This document shows, piece after piece, positions 11,098 through 22,325 of a stretch of DNA of 24,254 nucleotides (positions within the stretch are counted from its first letter, which is position 1; each line of letters starts with the position of its first letter). Below the pieces are notes generated by a model, which was not told the DNA's origin, ran no database searches, and saw nothing but the letters and a program-made list of their open reading frames with translations. The DNA lies in contig MARA01000129.1 in the NCBI GenBank assembly GCA_001792895.1, positions 1 to 24,254 on the forward strand, given 5' to 3'. This DNA comes from Lentinus brumalis. Taxonomy: Eukaryota > Basidiomycota > Agaricomycetes > Polyporales > Polyporaceae. The position numbers were made by a program, and so were the translations under genes.

Positions 11098-11428
11098 GAT
11101 GCTGGCAGCCTAGGCTCCCGGCTACGCTTAACATCCCCAGGGCGCGGATGCTGAGGCTGCATATTACAAGGCCGATTAAAGCGGCTCAACCCCGAGATGC
11201 ACACTGCTGTGTCGGGGGCAACCATGCATACAGAGCTAAGTGCTGTATATCTCATATATTTGGTCACAGTCTGATTGTGCTCCAGGATGCTTGAGAGTTG
11301 AGGGATCCCAGCGGGATTATGCTCAGGTGCTGGAGTCAACCATCTGGCGGCACGCCAAGCGAGGGCGATACTCGCTGGACGGCGGAGATTGCGGGGCTAC
11401 GTGCAGCTCGCGAAGGCCCACGGGCATA
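11098..11428. other. Probable intergenic region between divergent candidates (unit 1)
   Basis: No supported gene. The plus-strand ORF beginning at 11240 enters this stretch, but its first 63 codons contain a stop in unit 2 (CGA changed to TGA just before the inner ATG), so only the inner part from 11429 is listed. Unit 2 has extra 4-7 bp insertions here. Confidence 0.3.
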
Positions 11429-11605
11429 ATGACCGTGTTGATGCAGACAATATTCACTAAATTGCGGTTGGACCTCGTCTATCATCCCGCTGATACAACA
11501 TTCCAGAGCATCAATCTACTCTACCCGTCCGGCAGTCACCGCACGACTTACAGTGTCTGGCCGGCCGCTGCACTATTCGCCATACAGATTGGAGCCGCCG
11601 TCTAA
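11429..11605 (+). CDS. Short plus-strand ORF conserved in both units, unrecognised (unit 1)
   Basis: Reads MTVLMQTIFTKLRLDLVYH, then TFQSINLLYPSGSHRTTYSV, and ends TAA just after AIQIGAAV. Over the first 50 codons three of the differences from unit 2 are silent (ACA to ACC, TTC to TTT, AAA to AAG) against two changed codons, with no indels, which is mild support for coding on this strand. An indel at about 11580 makes the C-terminal part differ between units. It could be an exon of a larger gene. Function unknown. Confidence 0.34.
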   Translation: MTVLMQTIFTKLRLDLVYHPADTTFQSINLLYPSGSHRTTYSVWPAAALFAIQIGAAV

Positions 11606-11743
11606 GCCACCCGCCGGCCATATGGCCATCCTGCCCGAAAATATACCTCCGCACAGCGTGATATTCCCTCCTAAGTCCCTAGTTCCATATGTCCCCGTCG
11701 CGGGCATCATAACCTACCGTCGAGACGCCTCTTCCCCTCTCCA

Positions 11744-12614
11744 ATGCGACGATGTTCTCCCCTCACGACATTGCAGCCTCGGCCAGCCTTACCGTCCTCG
11801 CCACACATGGCCGTCCTGCACTCTCCATATCCTCTGCGACGCGTGGACTGCGGGACGACGGTCGGGATCGCTGGAGGCAAGGTGAGCTGCCTCCCAAATC
11901 CATCTGAACTGTTCATGCTAGCATGGACACGCAACCTCTTCCTTCCGCGCATGGTGCACACGACCTGCTCACTCTGTCCTGTGCACTCAAACCCTACTGT
12001 GCACGCAGGCGTCCCAGCCGCTGGGCGATATCTGCGACTCGAGCAGCTCTCGGACTCGAAGGCTGCGCTGTCTGCTGCCGCGGCGGCGCGGGTCCACCAT
12101 TTCCAGAAGCAACCATGAGCCGTAGCGTTTGCTGCCCGCACGGCTTGGCCTGAGCTCTGCGGCCGCAAGACCGACCTACCTGTGAGTACTCTCATACGCT
12201 TGGTCGTTCTGGGAATCGATTCCATCCTGACTGATGTTCTAGCAGATCACTGACTGACGCGTCCGAATACGCGAGGCGAGCCGAGAGACTCGGAGAGAGA
12301 GGCTCGAAGGTACGCACCTGCTTGCTGATCACGCCGAGGAGTCGTACTCACCGATACCTGAAGCAGAGTTTCGCTGGCCCCGAACTCGAGCAGGACAGAC
12401 TCTGTGCCTGTCTGCTAGACGGCATGTTTCGGCTCATTCAAGGACATGGTACCTGCGACTCACCGGCGGCTGCCGTCGACTACAGTGCACACACCTGGAC
12501 TCGGAGTCGTACCTACTGCCGCGAGCAGCGTTCCGCCGGCGCAGACATGAGCAGGACAGGCGCGAACGGTACGTTTCAGCCTTTTCCCGCATACGGCTAC
12601 TCACCTGTGCGTAG
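11744..12614 (+). CDS. Unrecognised intron-containing plus-strand candidate (unit 1)
   Basis: The best evidence is splice structure. Intron 12182-12245 (64 nt, GTGAGTACTC to TCTAGCAG, branch CTGAC) has the same length in unit 2 and no matching reading on the other strand. Introns 12310-12366 (GTACGCACC to GAAGCAG) and 12569-12614 (GTACGTTTCAG to TGCGTAG) also recur. Open segments include RYLRLEQLSDSKAALSAAAA before the first intron and FAGPELEQDRLCACLLDGMF after the second. Small indels break frame continuity between units, so I cannot give one protein. The product is not recognised. Confidence 0.33.
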
Positions 12615-13197
12615 AGTCAAGAAGCGTTCGGGCTGCTCCGGCGACTTGCCGACTGCACTGCGCGAAGCTCGACGCGAACGCGACTCCAATGTGCGTACGT
12701 ACTTACTGGATGCACAGCCTACCTCCTCCGTCCGGACGCCAGCCTGCGGGCCTGAATGGTCGGGCTGTGCAGCGACTCACCGGCAGCATAGCGCACGAAG
12801 CCCGATGCTTGGAGCAGGCGTCGCGGCGTGCGGAGTGAGGCGTGTACGCTGCAATGAGGTACGTGTTCCAGAGCGCGTCCTGCGTTGCGGCGGACGCGGC
12901 TTACCTGTGAGTATGGTTGTCGAGTTCCGAGCAGCGTCGAGTGTGGCGGGCAAGAGGGACGGAGGCAGTGGTGGCGGGAGCAGGACGCGCAGGACGCGCC
13001 GAGACACGAGATCGCGTCAAGTCCCGGGGATAGGCGCCCGCATTAACCACCTGCAGGGAGCGTTTTTCGAGCGGGTTGCGGGCGGGAGCTCTGGGGAAAG
13101 TCGTGTATTTCTCTCGCTGCTGCATGTAGTAGGTAGCCAGAATGAACGCTCTTCCGAGTCCGCAGAAGCCTATGCCGCGCAGAAGTCCGCGCAGAGG

Positions 13198-13302
13198 GCA
13201 CACCATCTAGGGGAAAGCTCTGACGTTTCTATATGGCCCAAACCGCCCTGCACACCATCTAGGGAAAGCTCTTACGTTTCTATATGCCTCCCAAACCGCC
13301 CT
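13198..13302. repeat. Doubled 52-53 bp end-of-unit motif
   Basis: Two adjacent direct copies, 13198-13249 and 13250-13302, share CACACCATCTAGG, GAAAGCTCT, ACGTTTCTATATG and AAACCGCCCT. Unit 2 carries a single copy at about 24193-24248. It lies about 120 bp before the junction with unit 2 and marks the right side of the unit. Confidence 0.85.
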
Positions 13303-13420
13303 TTCCAACGTTTTTATCGGCAGGTCCTCGTCGACACGATCGCACACCCGAGATCCACCGCGAATCGCGCGAACAAATATATTCCGCTGTCTACACATGC
13401 CGCCGCAGTCCGCCGCCGCC
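13303..13420. other. Junction segment between unit 1 and unit 2
   Basis: This 118-bp stretch lies between the doubled end motif and the first base alignable with hexokinase exon 5. It has no match elsewhere in the window, since the equivalent of unit 2 lies beyond the right edge. It ends in a CCGCCGCCGCC run directly at the breakpoint. No gene is seen. Confidence 0.5.
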
Positions 13421-13428
13421 GGACTCGC

Positions 13429-14739
13429 ATCGTTCAGGGCCAGATGCGTCGCGAAGGCGTCCTGGAGCAACTTCACCGCGATGGCGTTCTTCGCAGCGAA
13501 GCCTTTCGTCCAAGTCAGGATCTTCCTTCGTTAAGAGCAGTTTGTTCGACGGGGAAGCTGAATGTGAGACCAAGAGGAACCGCCGGCTCTTCCGACAGCG
13601 ATGGGGACGCGAACGGATTGCCTCGTTCGGATGAGGGACTTGAAGGGACGGCGGAAGCGTACTCGGTCAGGAAGGCGTCGACGGAATCGGCCAGTAATCT
13701 GCGGTACAATTTCGGCTACAGTAAGCCACGCGTCCGCGCATGGCGATTGGGCATATCACTCACCAAACAGAGCTGTGGCCTCTCCTGTCTTCAGGGCATC
13801 CGACACCTTGTACTTCTGCTGCCTCAAGACGAACTCGTGGTTGCCGAGTAGCTCGACTTCGCAGACTCGCCTGGACGGCGGTGAAGGTTATTATCACGCA
13901 AGCCTATATGAGGGCGTGGACTCGTACAGGTTTGTTCCGCCGAGATCGAGCGCGAGAAATGTTCTGCAAGGCCGTCAGATCAGTTCGGGATCTCGGAAGC
14001 GCTCGACAAGATCAAGGACGTCGTCCGAGCCCAAGTATGACGTCGTCACGCAAAAGGTACCGCGACTTCGCATGCAAAACTTCGCATTCTTCGCGGTCCT
14101 GTGACAGCAAGCCAGAGGCGGAGGAAATGCTGCGCGCGTACGCGACGCCCTGAGAACCCAAGGGACGGCGCGCACAGTCGCGCATCCCGCACGAAGGGAC
14201 GAGCTGCCGGTGAGCTGCGCTCCCATACTTGTCATATCGATGGATGGGTTACGCCGAGTGCGTAATCTCGGTCGCTGGACGCAATGGAGCTTCTTGATGC
14301 CAGAGCAAACTGCCATAAGGAGCGCGCGAATCCAAGACTCGTACGAGAGCGCGTCAATGCGGAAGACGACCGTCGTTTGCACGGCTCCTGTTGCACGATA
14401 GGCATGATACGCAGGCAGCGAGCAGGGGGAAGGAGGGGCCAAATGGATGAGATAGCTGAAGACTCACCCAGTTTCTGAACCGTTCGGTACTCCGGTCACG
14501 AATGTCGGGCTGCAGAGCTTATCGCGTGAATGCATGCTACACCTTGCGAGATCACCCAGGACGTACATCATGGCCATCGGGTGGTTGTACTCTCTGAGAC
14601 CGAGCGAGAAGTCCTCGAGGAACTGGGCAGTGATGCGCGTGAGGTCCTCCTTGGTCAAGCGGAACTGCTCCTCGATTTCGTCGAGGATGCGGCGGCTGGC
14701 GTCGGACGAGGGCGCATAAGCCGCGTGGGTCTTGCTCAT
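13429..14739 (-). pseudogene. Truncated hexokinase (5' half only, unit 2)
   Basis: Second copy of the hexokinase 5' region: exons 14567-14739, 14468-14509, 13928-13963, 13764-13870 and a partial exon 13429-13698. Exon 1 is undamaged here (MSKTHAAYAPSSDASRRILD) and shows the bases missing in unit 1. Exon 5 keeps the sugar-binding loop (LTWTKGF after NEG) that unit 1 lost, but it has a 1-bp deletion in the exon start (TACTTGG to TACTGG), another before the loop, loss of three codons around GND, and a further internal deletion before the truncation. Similarity ends at the exon 5/intron 5 boundary; the large C-terminal lobe with the ATP site is absent. It cannot encode an active enzyme. A transcript could still start at its promoter. 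Confidence 0.92.
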
Positions 14740-15360
14740 GGCGGTCGGGGATAGGTGAGCAAGTAAGGGCAGGAGGAGGAGGGCGAGAGAGTTGGACGCG
14801 CTACACCTTATGACATACTACGCCGGTCACGTGGATCCATCTGGGATCTGCTTCCTGGCGGCCGTTCTTGGCGGAGAGCCCGTCCGCCGGATGAGCATCG
14901 AGTCCTGCGTCGCACTTGCTAGCACTTGTCGCCAGAGCTAGAGTGGCCCACAGCGCATTCCAGTGCCCAAGATCCGCCCTGGCGCGAACGGACCCAGCCA
15001 GACATGTGTTATCGGCTGGCGGACTCGGGATTGGACGACGGACTCTCTCTTCTGTGCGTATCCCCGTCCACTGCGTCTCTCCACGTCCACTGCGTCCTCC
15101 CTTCCTCCTCGAAGCGCCCCGATCCCGCCCCGTGCCCAAGAGCTGTCATTGGCTCACGTCCCGCTCTCGACACCGCAGACGGCCACCGTCGCCCTCCTTC
15201 GACCACGCTCAACGCACGCTCTGGCCGCACCTGGGCTGCCCCTGCTCAAGACTCTCGGTGCGCACTCAAAGCACGCATTGCCCGTACTCAGCCGCCGCTC
15301 GCCGCCGTTCTCGACGCTCTCGAGCCCTCCTGGCGCGATGTTCAGTCTATTGGCCGTGCA
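14740..15360 (-). promoter_or_regulatory. Hexokinase upstream region with two CCAAT boxes (unit 2)
   Basis: Counterpart of 3800-4430. Both ATTGG motifs are retained (about 15149 and 15349), although small indels surround them. No TATA box is seen near the start. Confidence 0.33.
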
Positions 15361-17447
15361 CGCGCGTACGTGCGCACACCGCGTAGACGAGTGCGTATTT
15401 CGTATACACGATGTAGTAAGCTCCCCGAATACACCTTTTCTTAAACACGCCATATCCCTCGTCCGATGCAAAGCTCACCTCAACTCGCCGTCCTGCTGCC
15501 TCCCACTTCGAAGGAATCTCGTCAAGCACTACGTGAGTGCCCTCACCAACTTTCAGCGCTGTGCTGTCACGCGAAGTGCGCGCACAAAGCAGTCTTCCCG
15601 GCCACGCTCCCCTCCCGGCTCGCAGTACAGTACCCCCTCACGATCACTCCAACTGCTGCTGATATTTCTACCTCACCTCTCGTAGCCGGCCTCCGTGGAC
15701 ACGAGTGCATCCGCCGCGTGCACGCCGCAGACCGCGGTCTCCACCACAAAGCAAGAATCCAGGCTTGCTCGCCGTGCACCACCCCCCGCGCCATCAAGAA
15801 CTCTTCGGAGCATCCCAACCCATCCCCCGCAACATCGGAGACAGTCTGCGCCGCGACCCCGGCGCAGCACGGCCGCTGCATCGTGTTCTGGCAGCGCGGC
15901 CGCAAAATACGCGCACCCCGGCCGCATATCGCAACGCATACATGCGCAGCCGTATGCGTTCGATAGCCACATGCTGCACGAACATGGGGATATGCGCCCC
16001 GTGCGCAGGGGACAACAGTCGCGCCATCCTCGAATTACCGCGCGCTCACCCACAAATCCGCAAGTATCGCACCCCGCAGAGCTCCAGACGCGTCCCGACA
16101 CAGCGTCAAGACACGAGTGCACCTCCCCGGGACCGTACGAGCCGGTCTCGCGCCCATCCGCGGAGCTCGAGAATCGCGTCCACATCGCGATTTCATTGCT
16201 TGTCGCCACCACCGACTCGACTCCGCCGTCCCCCGGACCCATCCCCCGAATTCAACTGACGAACATGTTGTAGGCTCACCTAGCACATGCTCTGCGACGC
16301 TCGTACATCGCACAGCGGTCCAGGAACAGCCCGCGACATCACCGACACCCTCGTGAACTGCCGCACTGCCGTACAGAAACCGCTCTATCTCTCGCACCCA
16401 GGCCCCAAGCACGCTCAAACCAACTCGCATGGAGCGCACTGAACGTTTCCCATCGCGGACACCCGCTCGCACGACGCTCAGTGCCCGTCGCAAAATCGAC
16501 CGAAAGCGCGATTTCATTGCATTTTCGGCGAGCGGCGTGTTGCGACGGCCCTCCCGCGTCCGCTCCTCCCCGACCGCCGCGAAACTTTGCGGACGAGCCG
16601 GTACGGGCCTGAAGATCGTATGCGACGCGTTTTCCGGCCAATCAGACGGGTTCGAAAAACCGTGTCTGCAGGTCGCTCGCTCGGGTGCCTCGGAGCGAAC
16701 TCGCGAGTACGCCTCGTGCACGAGCATAGCGGGTCTGTGATGTCCCCAGACTATGGTGGGTCACCGTGCGGCGACGGACGAGCCGTGAGTCGGCCGGGAA
16801 TCGAGCTCGGCGGGGTGAGGGCGCGAGGACGACACCACGCGGAGCTCGACATGCCGTACGCATAGCCTGCGCACCTGGCTGCTGGGAGATGCGTCGCAGA
16901 GCTGGGTGCAGTGCGTATCCGCAAGATCCACGACGCGCGTAGGTGAGCAGAACTGCGCTGCTTCTCTCGCGGGATCGCGCAGATACGACGCCTGCTCATC
17001 GCGCTGCGGCTGCTCGCTGGACAGCCCGACGGCACTTGCACAGCGGGCGTATGTCACAGCGTCCGCCTCCGCCATCGAGGGCGATTGCTAGGGACGTCAT
17101 GACCACAACTCGTGTGTTCCGGGCACGCCGGTATGATACTGGACACTCACAATATATTTCGTGCGTACTTCACGCCAGCGAGTTCGACGCCTGACGTGTC
17201 CGAGTCGAGGGACGTCGTGTGTGTTCCGTGTGCGGCGCGTCCCTGTGCCACGACCAGTGAGTTCTCCTCCGTCTTCACGTGTGCCGAAGCGAGTCCGAGG
17301 CTGACGTACCGTGTTCCTGCCGCTATCGTCCTGGTAGCACCCGCCACGGCGAGCTCTGCGACTGTTGGAGCTCGTCAGGATGCGCCAGTCTTCGCGAAAT
17401 CTGAACAAAACACGTACCCCGGCGGGCCCTTCCAGCCTCACCGCGCC

Positions 17448-17711
17448 TTACTTGGTCCGGCGCACAGCTGCTAGATGTGGACGCCGAACAGTCGGATGCA
17501 GCCAGGGCACGACCGCACGACCCGGGCAGAGCATTCTGAGAAACCGCTCAGTGTGCATGACCAGTCAAATCGTATGGCGACGTACCTGCGTTCCGCCGGC
17601 AGCCGCAGCCGTTCCTGACCTCGCCAAGATAGCTGTACTAGTACATTTCCGGACATACAGATGCCGTGCACAGGCGTGCATCAGGCGAGCGCGGCTGAGA
17701 CGAGTGGAGGA
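17448..17711 (-). CDS. Last two exons of the same unrecognised gene (unit 2)
   Basis: Counterpart of 6563-6814. The terminal exon 17448-17535 is 88 nt long and reads CPGRAVVPWLHPTVR, with the same TAA stop. The intron 17536-17585 keeps the GTACGTCGCC donor and has a TTTCTCAG acceptor. The upstream exon reads VQLSWRGQERLRLPAERR but carries a 6-bp and a 10-bp length difference from unit 1, so its upstream frame is disrupted in at least one copy. Product not recognised. Confidence 0.4.
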
Positions 17712-18342
17712 CTGGCAAGGGAACGGTGAGTACCCTCGACTATTGCGTGTGCAGGAGCTAGACTGACATGTAGTTCGTACTATCTCCCAGCGGGTGTTCT
17801 GGACCGGAGCCGACTGACGGTATTCTCGACTCGAACATGGCCGGAAGCGAGCGACTGCAGCGACTCCTAGTCAGCCCGACTCAACGCTCAAGATCCCGGC
17901 GAAGGCGAGAACTGGCACGCTCACCTGGATCCCGGACCTGCAAATCTCCATGATCGTGTGTTCGACTGCGTGCCGCCTTGCCTGGGAAGCCTGGACCCAA
18001 CGACGAGCCGCGAACATCAAGCTCGAACGGCACTGAAAGCTCGAGCCACACTATAGAGTCGCATGGCGCTGAACGGTCATGCTGTGAACATGAGTGAGTG
18101 AATGGCCAACTCGAGATCTTGCACGCCTGACATACCTCATCCTTTTGCAGGCAGGCGGTGTTCTCGTCGACGTGCCGGCACCCTGGTAAGTCGGCCATTC
18201 GATATGGACATCTAGATGGAGTCAGCTCGCCGCACGAAGCCTGGGTCGAGCAGGCGCGATGTCTACTCACCTGCACGGTCTAGACGCAGTCCCTGGAAAG
18301 GGACCGTTACGCGGCAAGGCGCACCTCCGCGGCGATACTGAG

Positions 18343-18880
18343 TCAATCGCGCTCGCATGAACTGTAAATGGTGAGCAAGTATCGGACGCACAGAGTCGAT
18401 ATCAAGGAGCACCTTGTGTATTCTAGCTGCCTCACGTGGACGTTTAGACAGGTCAAATCAGCATGCGCCGTGCGGTCGTCGGGGAGCTTGCGCGAACATG
18501 TATCCTGCTGCAGCAGTCGATTCGCACCTACATCATCGACAAGAGCCGTTGGACGATGCGCCGGGAGATGACTCGGACGCAATCGGGCCTCGGCGACTTG
18601 TGCGACTGTTCGCCGCCGGACGAAGCGTCTGAAACGTGGACTAATACTGGTCAGTACGGGATATCTGTCATGCCTCAGAGAACTGACATGATAGCCTAGT
18701 ATGACCGTCCGCGTGGCCGTGTTGCGTGCGCACCCACAGCTTGGTCGGGTACTACCGACTCGCAGTGCTCCAGCAGGCGATCTATACACCCGTAGGTCCA
18801 ATTGCGACCCGCCCTTCATGAGGATACGACGCGTGCTGCCGGCGAGGAACATGCCGTACTGACTATCAAGGTAGACGAAC
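18343..18880 (-). CDS. Unrecognised coding block B (unit 2), read-through form
   Basis: Counterpart of 7615-7960. A small deletion removes the GTATGTCAG donor seen in unit 1, and the frame is then open without interruption from the acceptor at 18880 to a stop at 18343, giving a reading frame of about 178 codons (GMFLAGSTRRILMKGGSQ near its start, RTVAQVAEAR in the middle). Either splicing was lost and the intron became coding, or the unit 1 intron model is wrong. The part shared with unit 1 stays in frame. Function unknown. Confidence 0.36.
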
Positions 18881-19983
18881 CTGGTCTAGTACCGGTCAGT
18901 CCTGTCTGGCTTACACGAGGAAGGGGAACAATACTGACGTACCTGATAGAGCTGAACAGTCCGTGGCGAACCGACGGATCGGCGTTCGTGTCAGGGCGGA
19001 GGTACCCGCCTGGCAGCCTGCTGTATCTCGGACCTGCGACCTGCGTCATTCATTCTCCCGTCATTCATTCGCGTCTTGACTCCTCGCGCTGAATGGGGAA
19101 CTGCACTCAGATCAGGGCCACAGACATCAAGTAGGAGCGATAACTCCAACTTGAAGCCCGTAGAAAGCGACCTGGCCAAGCCGCCGAAGTACTGCGCTAC
19201 ACTTCGCCGGTACGTTCGGCAATGATCTGTTGTACACGCGGAGACGTGGCTCGGACCTGCTGTGCGTAGGTCAGTGAACGGTGAACTTCAAGCTGATGTT
19301 ATCTGACATACCTCTTACCCCTGCTGGCTATGTGCTTGCTTATGTCCGCCGGCGGCCCGGCAGCGTACTCGAACTTGTCGGCACTTGATGGACATCAGCT
19401 CTGCGTCCCAACACACAGACGCTACGCTAAGCCGCCTCTGTGAAGGTCATGTTCCTCCAATACCCGGGACACAAGGAGTGCGTCTTCGCGACGGCACGCA
19501 GTGTACGCGTTCGCTAGGCAATCACAACATCTACATAGTGAGCAATCGCCAGATGTGCAGAAGTAGCCTGACTTACAAGGTACTTTGTTTCTTCCAGGCA
19601 CGTCCCTAGGCACGTCGACTCAGCATACCGCCGCCAGAAACTCGAGGGAGCCTACGTACCTCAGGAGTGCAGTACAGTCGAACCACGGCAACGACGACGG
19701 TCGTGTGCCGAAGACCAGGGTGATAGTACGCTGGCCACGGACACCGGCGACTTGTTCCACCGTCCGCATCTGAGACACAGGTAAGTATGGAACCTGTGTT
19801 GTGCCTCAAAGCTCTGACGTACCTTCCATGACAGCCCAGGGCTATCTATCTTGCCGGTCTGTATACGCACCCACGGCTCTCGGTCAAGTCTGCCGAGTCC
19901 AATCGGAGTACTTACTCAGGCGGCGTTCCCTGCGCGCGAGTAGGTCAAGATTCCGATCGGACCTCCGTGGAGATACAACTCAC

Positions 19984-20567
19984 CATCCGTTTGTACGGGA
20001 TCTCCGATGCGACAGCCAGCGGCGACCAGGGCAACAGCGGAGCAGAGTCCGGCTCCCGGCAGTACGTACTGCTGAGGAACAAGCCGCACATATGGACCGG
20101 TGATCAGTTCTAGTATATGGAAACGACGAAACTGACATACCTGAGTAGCAGCGCAGGGCGAGCTCGTGTTGGGGCAGCAGTTCTGGACGCGAACAGTCAT
20201 CACATGTCGCAGTTGCATCATTCGCATGACACACCTGCTGGGGACGACCGCTCCCCGCTTCACCTGGGACCGCCGGAGCGGCAAGCAATTTCTGAGGGAT
20301 GTCGGTCAGCTGTGGGGAAGGCTGGTGCGGGCTGGAGAGTTCAAGTATAGTATTAGTTGCCGGTAGATCACCACCGGAAAGCAATGCTCACCACGAACAA
20401 GTTCTCACCTGCGCAACACATGTCAGTGGACCGCCGAGGAGCAATGTACCGCGACGGCGACATGACTGTAAGAGATCCGAGTGCGTACCCTGAAAGATAT
20501 CGGGGCGTCAGCGGTGTGTAGGATAGGAAGGTGGGGACATACTTACCACATGATTCATGAATGGCAT
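19984..20567 (-). CDS. Unrecognised coding block A, multi-exon (unit 2)
   Basis: Counterpart of 9094-9688. The 57-nt first intron is kept at full length, and the second exon ends at a better donor (CAG followed by GTGAGA). The exons reading PHQPSPQLTDIPQKLL, TAAPTRARPALLLR and CGLFLSSTYCREPDSAPLL remain open. The acceptor before the CGLFL exon is lost (CATAG in unit 1, CATATG here), which would damage splicing in this copy. Product not recognised. Confidence 0.34.
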
Positions 20568-20815
20568 TGCCGGTCAATGCCAGTGGTCGCCCTCCTGGTC
20601 ATCAAACTGGACCTGGAGAGAGTTGAGACGTGAGTAAACAAGGCCAGGAACGCACGCGAGGTGAGTCGGAGTGACTGATGAGATGTGTTGCGAGTCTGCA
20701 TAGGGCCGAGGGGTAGTACCGTGACAGTGATCATGCACGGTGCACGCACTGCTAGTGACCGGGAGGATAGAAGCAGCAAGGGGACAGTGTGCAAGAGTAG
20801 TAGCAAATATAGCAT
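20555..20815 (-). CDS. Small ORF with hydrophobic N-terminus, 86 residues (unit 2)
   Basis: Counterpart of 9676-9930, starting MLYLLLLLHTVPLLL from the ATG at 20815, 86 bp downstream of the unit 2 TATA box, exactly as in unit 1. Length changes against unit 1 are all multiples of three (an added LA near residue 20, loss of KF, and an added TG near the end). The possible internal GTAAGT donor of unit 1 has changed to ATCAGT here, so an unspliced reading is favoured in this copy. Function unknown. Confidence 0.42.
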   Translation of the reverse strand: MLYLLLLLHTVPLLLLSSRSLAVRAPCMITVTVLPLGPMQTRNTSHQSLRLTSRAFLALFTHVSTLSRSSLMTRRATTGIDRQCHS

Positions 20816-20900
20816 TGCAAAGAATGTAGAGGGTGGGAAGGAGGCGGAGGCACTGGGAGATGGGAGGGGATGTGTGTCGGAGAGGAGAAGGAGAGCATGG

Positions 20901-20908
20901 TATATATA
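20901..20908 (-). promoter_or_regulatory. TATA box of a minus-strand transcript (unit 2)
   Basis: Same TATATATA and CT-rich leader as at 10016-10023. An extra ATG appears just downstream of the box in this copy (ACCATGCTC), which could act as an upstream start. The main ATG is at 20815. Confidence 0.48.
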
Positions 20909-21307
20909 CACTTGGAGGGTCTCATCGGGCTGCGGGACCCCGCGAGACTCCTCATGCAGATTACAAGAGCTTCCGGAGCTTGTAGCACGAGTATGAGTCA
21001 TCGCTGGTGGCGGACCAACCAGAACGCGACAGCGCAAGCTCGGCTGGAGGGGTGGGCTAATGGGAGTGGGAAGCGGAAGACCTGGATATTCCAAGCATTA
21101 GCGTGTGTTCCGACGTTCGCAAATTGGGGGCGCTGCTCGCCTAAATGGGCGCTTTGTGATGCATCAATTGGGGAGGCTTGGAATTACGAAGAGATTGTGG
21201 GGATGCTGAGCAGGCGGTTGCAGTGGCGGGCGGAGAACTGCAGCTAGTTCCGTGTATCCCGTGTTCCCAGTCAGCAAGTAGACATCACCAGAGACGTAGC
21301 ATTAGTC

Positions 21308-21622
21308 TTACCCAGTATGGGTGTCTCCTATGGCCTCAGCATAATTGCATATGCTACAAACATGTTTACGCCGCGATCTAGCGAGAAACAAGTCATTTGC
21401 GGACAAATGGAGACACAGAGTGAGGTTTAATAAGACTTGCCACTTCTCATGTCTCAGTACCAGTAGAGCACTACCAGTGAGCCTTCTGAGGTGCTTCTGG
21501 CATGCCAACTGCGGTTGTGCGCGATGTACGAAGGTGTAGAGGTGGCGGAAGGCCGCCCAGATCCAGATCTGTGCAAGGCGTAGTGGTGAAGCGCCAAGCA
21601 GCACTGCCAGGTTTGGACTCAT
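21308..21622 (-). CDS. Indel-free ORF conserved in both units, 104 residues (unit 2)
   Basis: Counterpart of 10422-10751 with a Met start (MSPNLAVLLGASPLRLAQIW) and the same TAA stop. It is hydrophobic in the middle (ALLVLRHEKWQVLLNLTLCL) and basic near the end (ARSRRKH). Differences from unit 1 in the shared part are substitutions only, mostly amino-acid-changing, so strong protein-level selection is not shown. Unrecognised. Confidence 0.32.
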   Translation of the reverse strand: MSPNLAVLLGASPLRLAQIWIWAAFRHLYTFVHRAQPQLACQKHLRRLTGSALLVLRHEKWQVLLNLTLCLHLSANDLFLARSRRKHVCSICNYAEAIGDTHTG

Positions 21623-21750
21623 CTCCGAAACTCGCTCTCACGATCTTGCTTCGTCTCTCATCCTTACACACTCCTAGCTGGCTGGTGCGTATCCTTGCCT
21701 GAGCTATATTACAGAATGAACACAGTGAGCTAAGTTGCAATCTGCCAGAC

Positions 21751-21975
21751 TCAGACTCGGACATTGTCCGCAGTGTCTGCTTTTGTCCTATCCCACAATT
21801 TATTGCGGAGAGCTCCAGGAATAGTGCTTCCAATGTAGCATGCTTTGTGCAGACTTACGGCCTGCGCTTGACCGATGACTGCCTGGCGGCGGCGGATCCT
21901 ACTAGCCATAGCAAATTTGATGAGCGTGATGAGCTCAAGTAACAAGTTCACAACGCGGCATCTGGATGAGGTCAT
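21751..21975 (-). CDS. Unrecognised ORF, possible first exon (unit 2)
   Basis: Counterpart of 10723-11097. It starts MTSSRCRVVNLLLELITLIK and keeps the GTAAGTCTGC donor after SRIRRRQAVIGQAQA. The unspliced frame ends at 21751, about 75 codons. Only the part before the donor is similar in reading to unit 1 over its whole length. Confidence 0.33.
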   Translation of the reverse strand: MTSSRCRVVNLLLELITLIKFAMASRIRRRQAVIGQAQAVSLHKACYIGSTIPGALRNKLWDRTKADTADNVRV

Positions 21976-22325
21976 GATGCTGGCAGCCTAGGCTCCCGGC
22001 TACGTTTAGCGTCCCCAGGGCGAGGATGCTGAGGCTGACATATTACAAGGCCTGATTAAAGCGGCTCAACCCCGAGATGCACACCACTGTGTAGGGCGCA
22101 ACCATGCACTGGCATACAGAGCTAAGTACTGTATATCTCATATATTCTGTCACGGTCTGATTGTGCTCCAGGATGGTCACTGAAGAGTTGAGGGATCCCA
22201 GCGGCATCATGCTCAGGTGCTGGAGTCAACCATCTGGATTCTGACGGCATGCGAAGCGAGGGCGATACTCGCTAGACGGCGGAGATTGCGGGGCTACGTG
22301 CAGCTCGTGAAGGCCCACGGGCATA

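Noticed and set aside
12322..13851. The longest open frame in the window, 509 codons on the plus strand
   Set aside because: It crosses the unit junction and runs antisense through hexokinase exon 5. It is rich in Ser and Arg, contains good intron signals, and has no counterpart in unit 2. I regard it as a chance ORF in GC-rich DNA.
15466..16273. Plus-strand frames of 166, 184 and 192 codons
   Set aside because: They overlap in different frames, are Pro/Arg/Ser-rich, and are not kept in unit 1 (4544-5330). Typical of GC-rich non-coding sequence.
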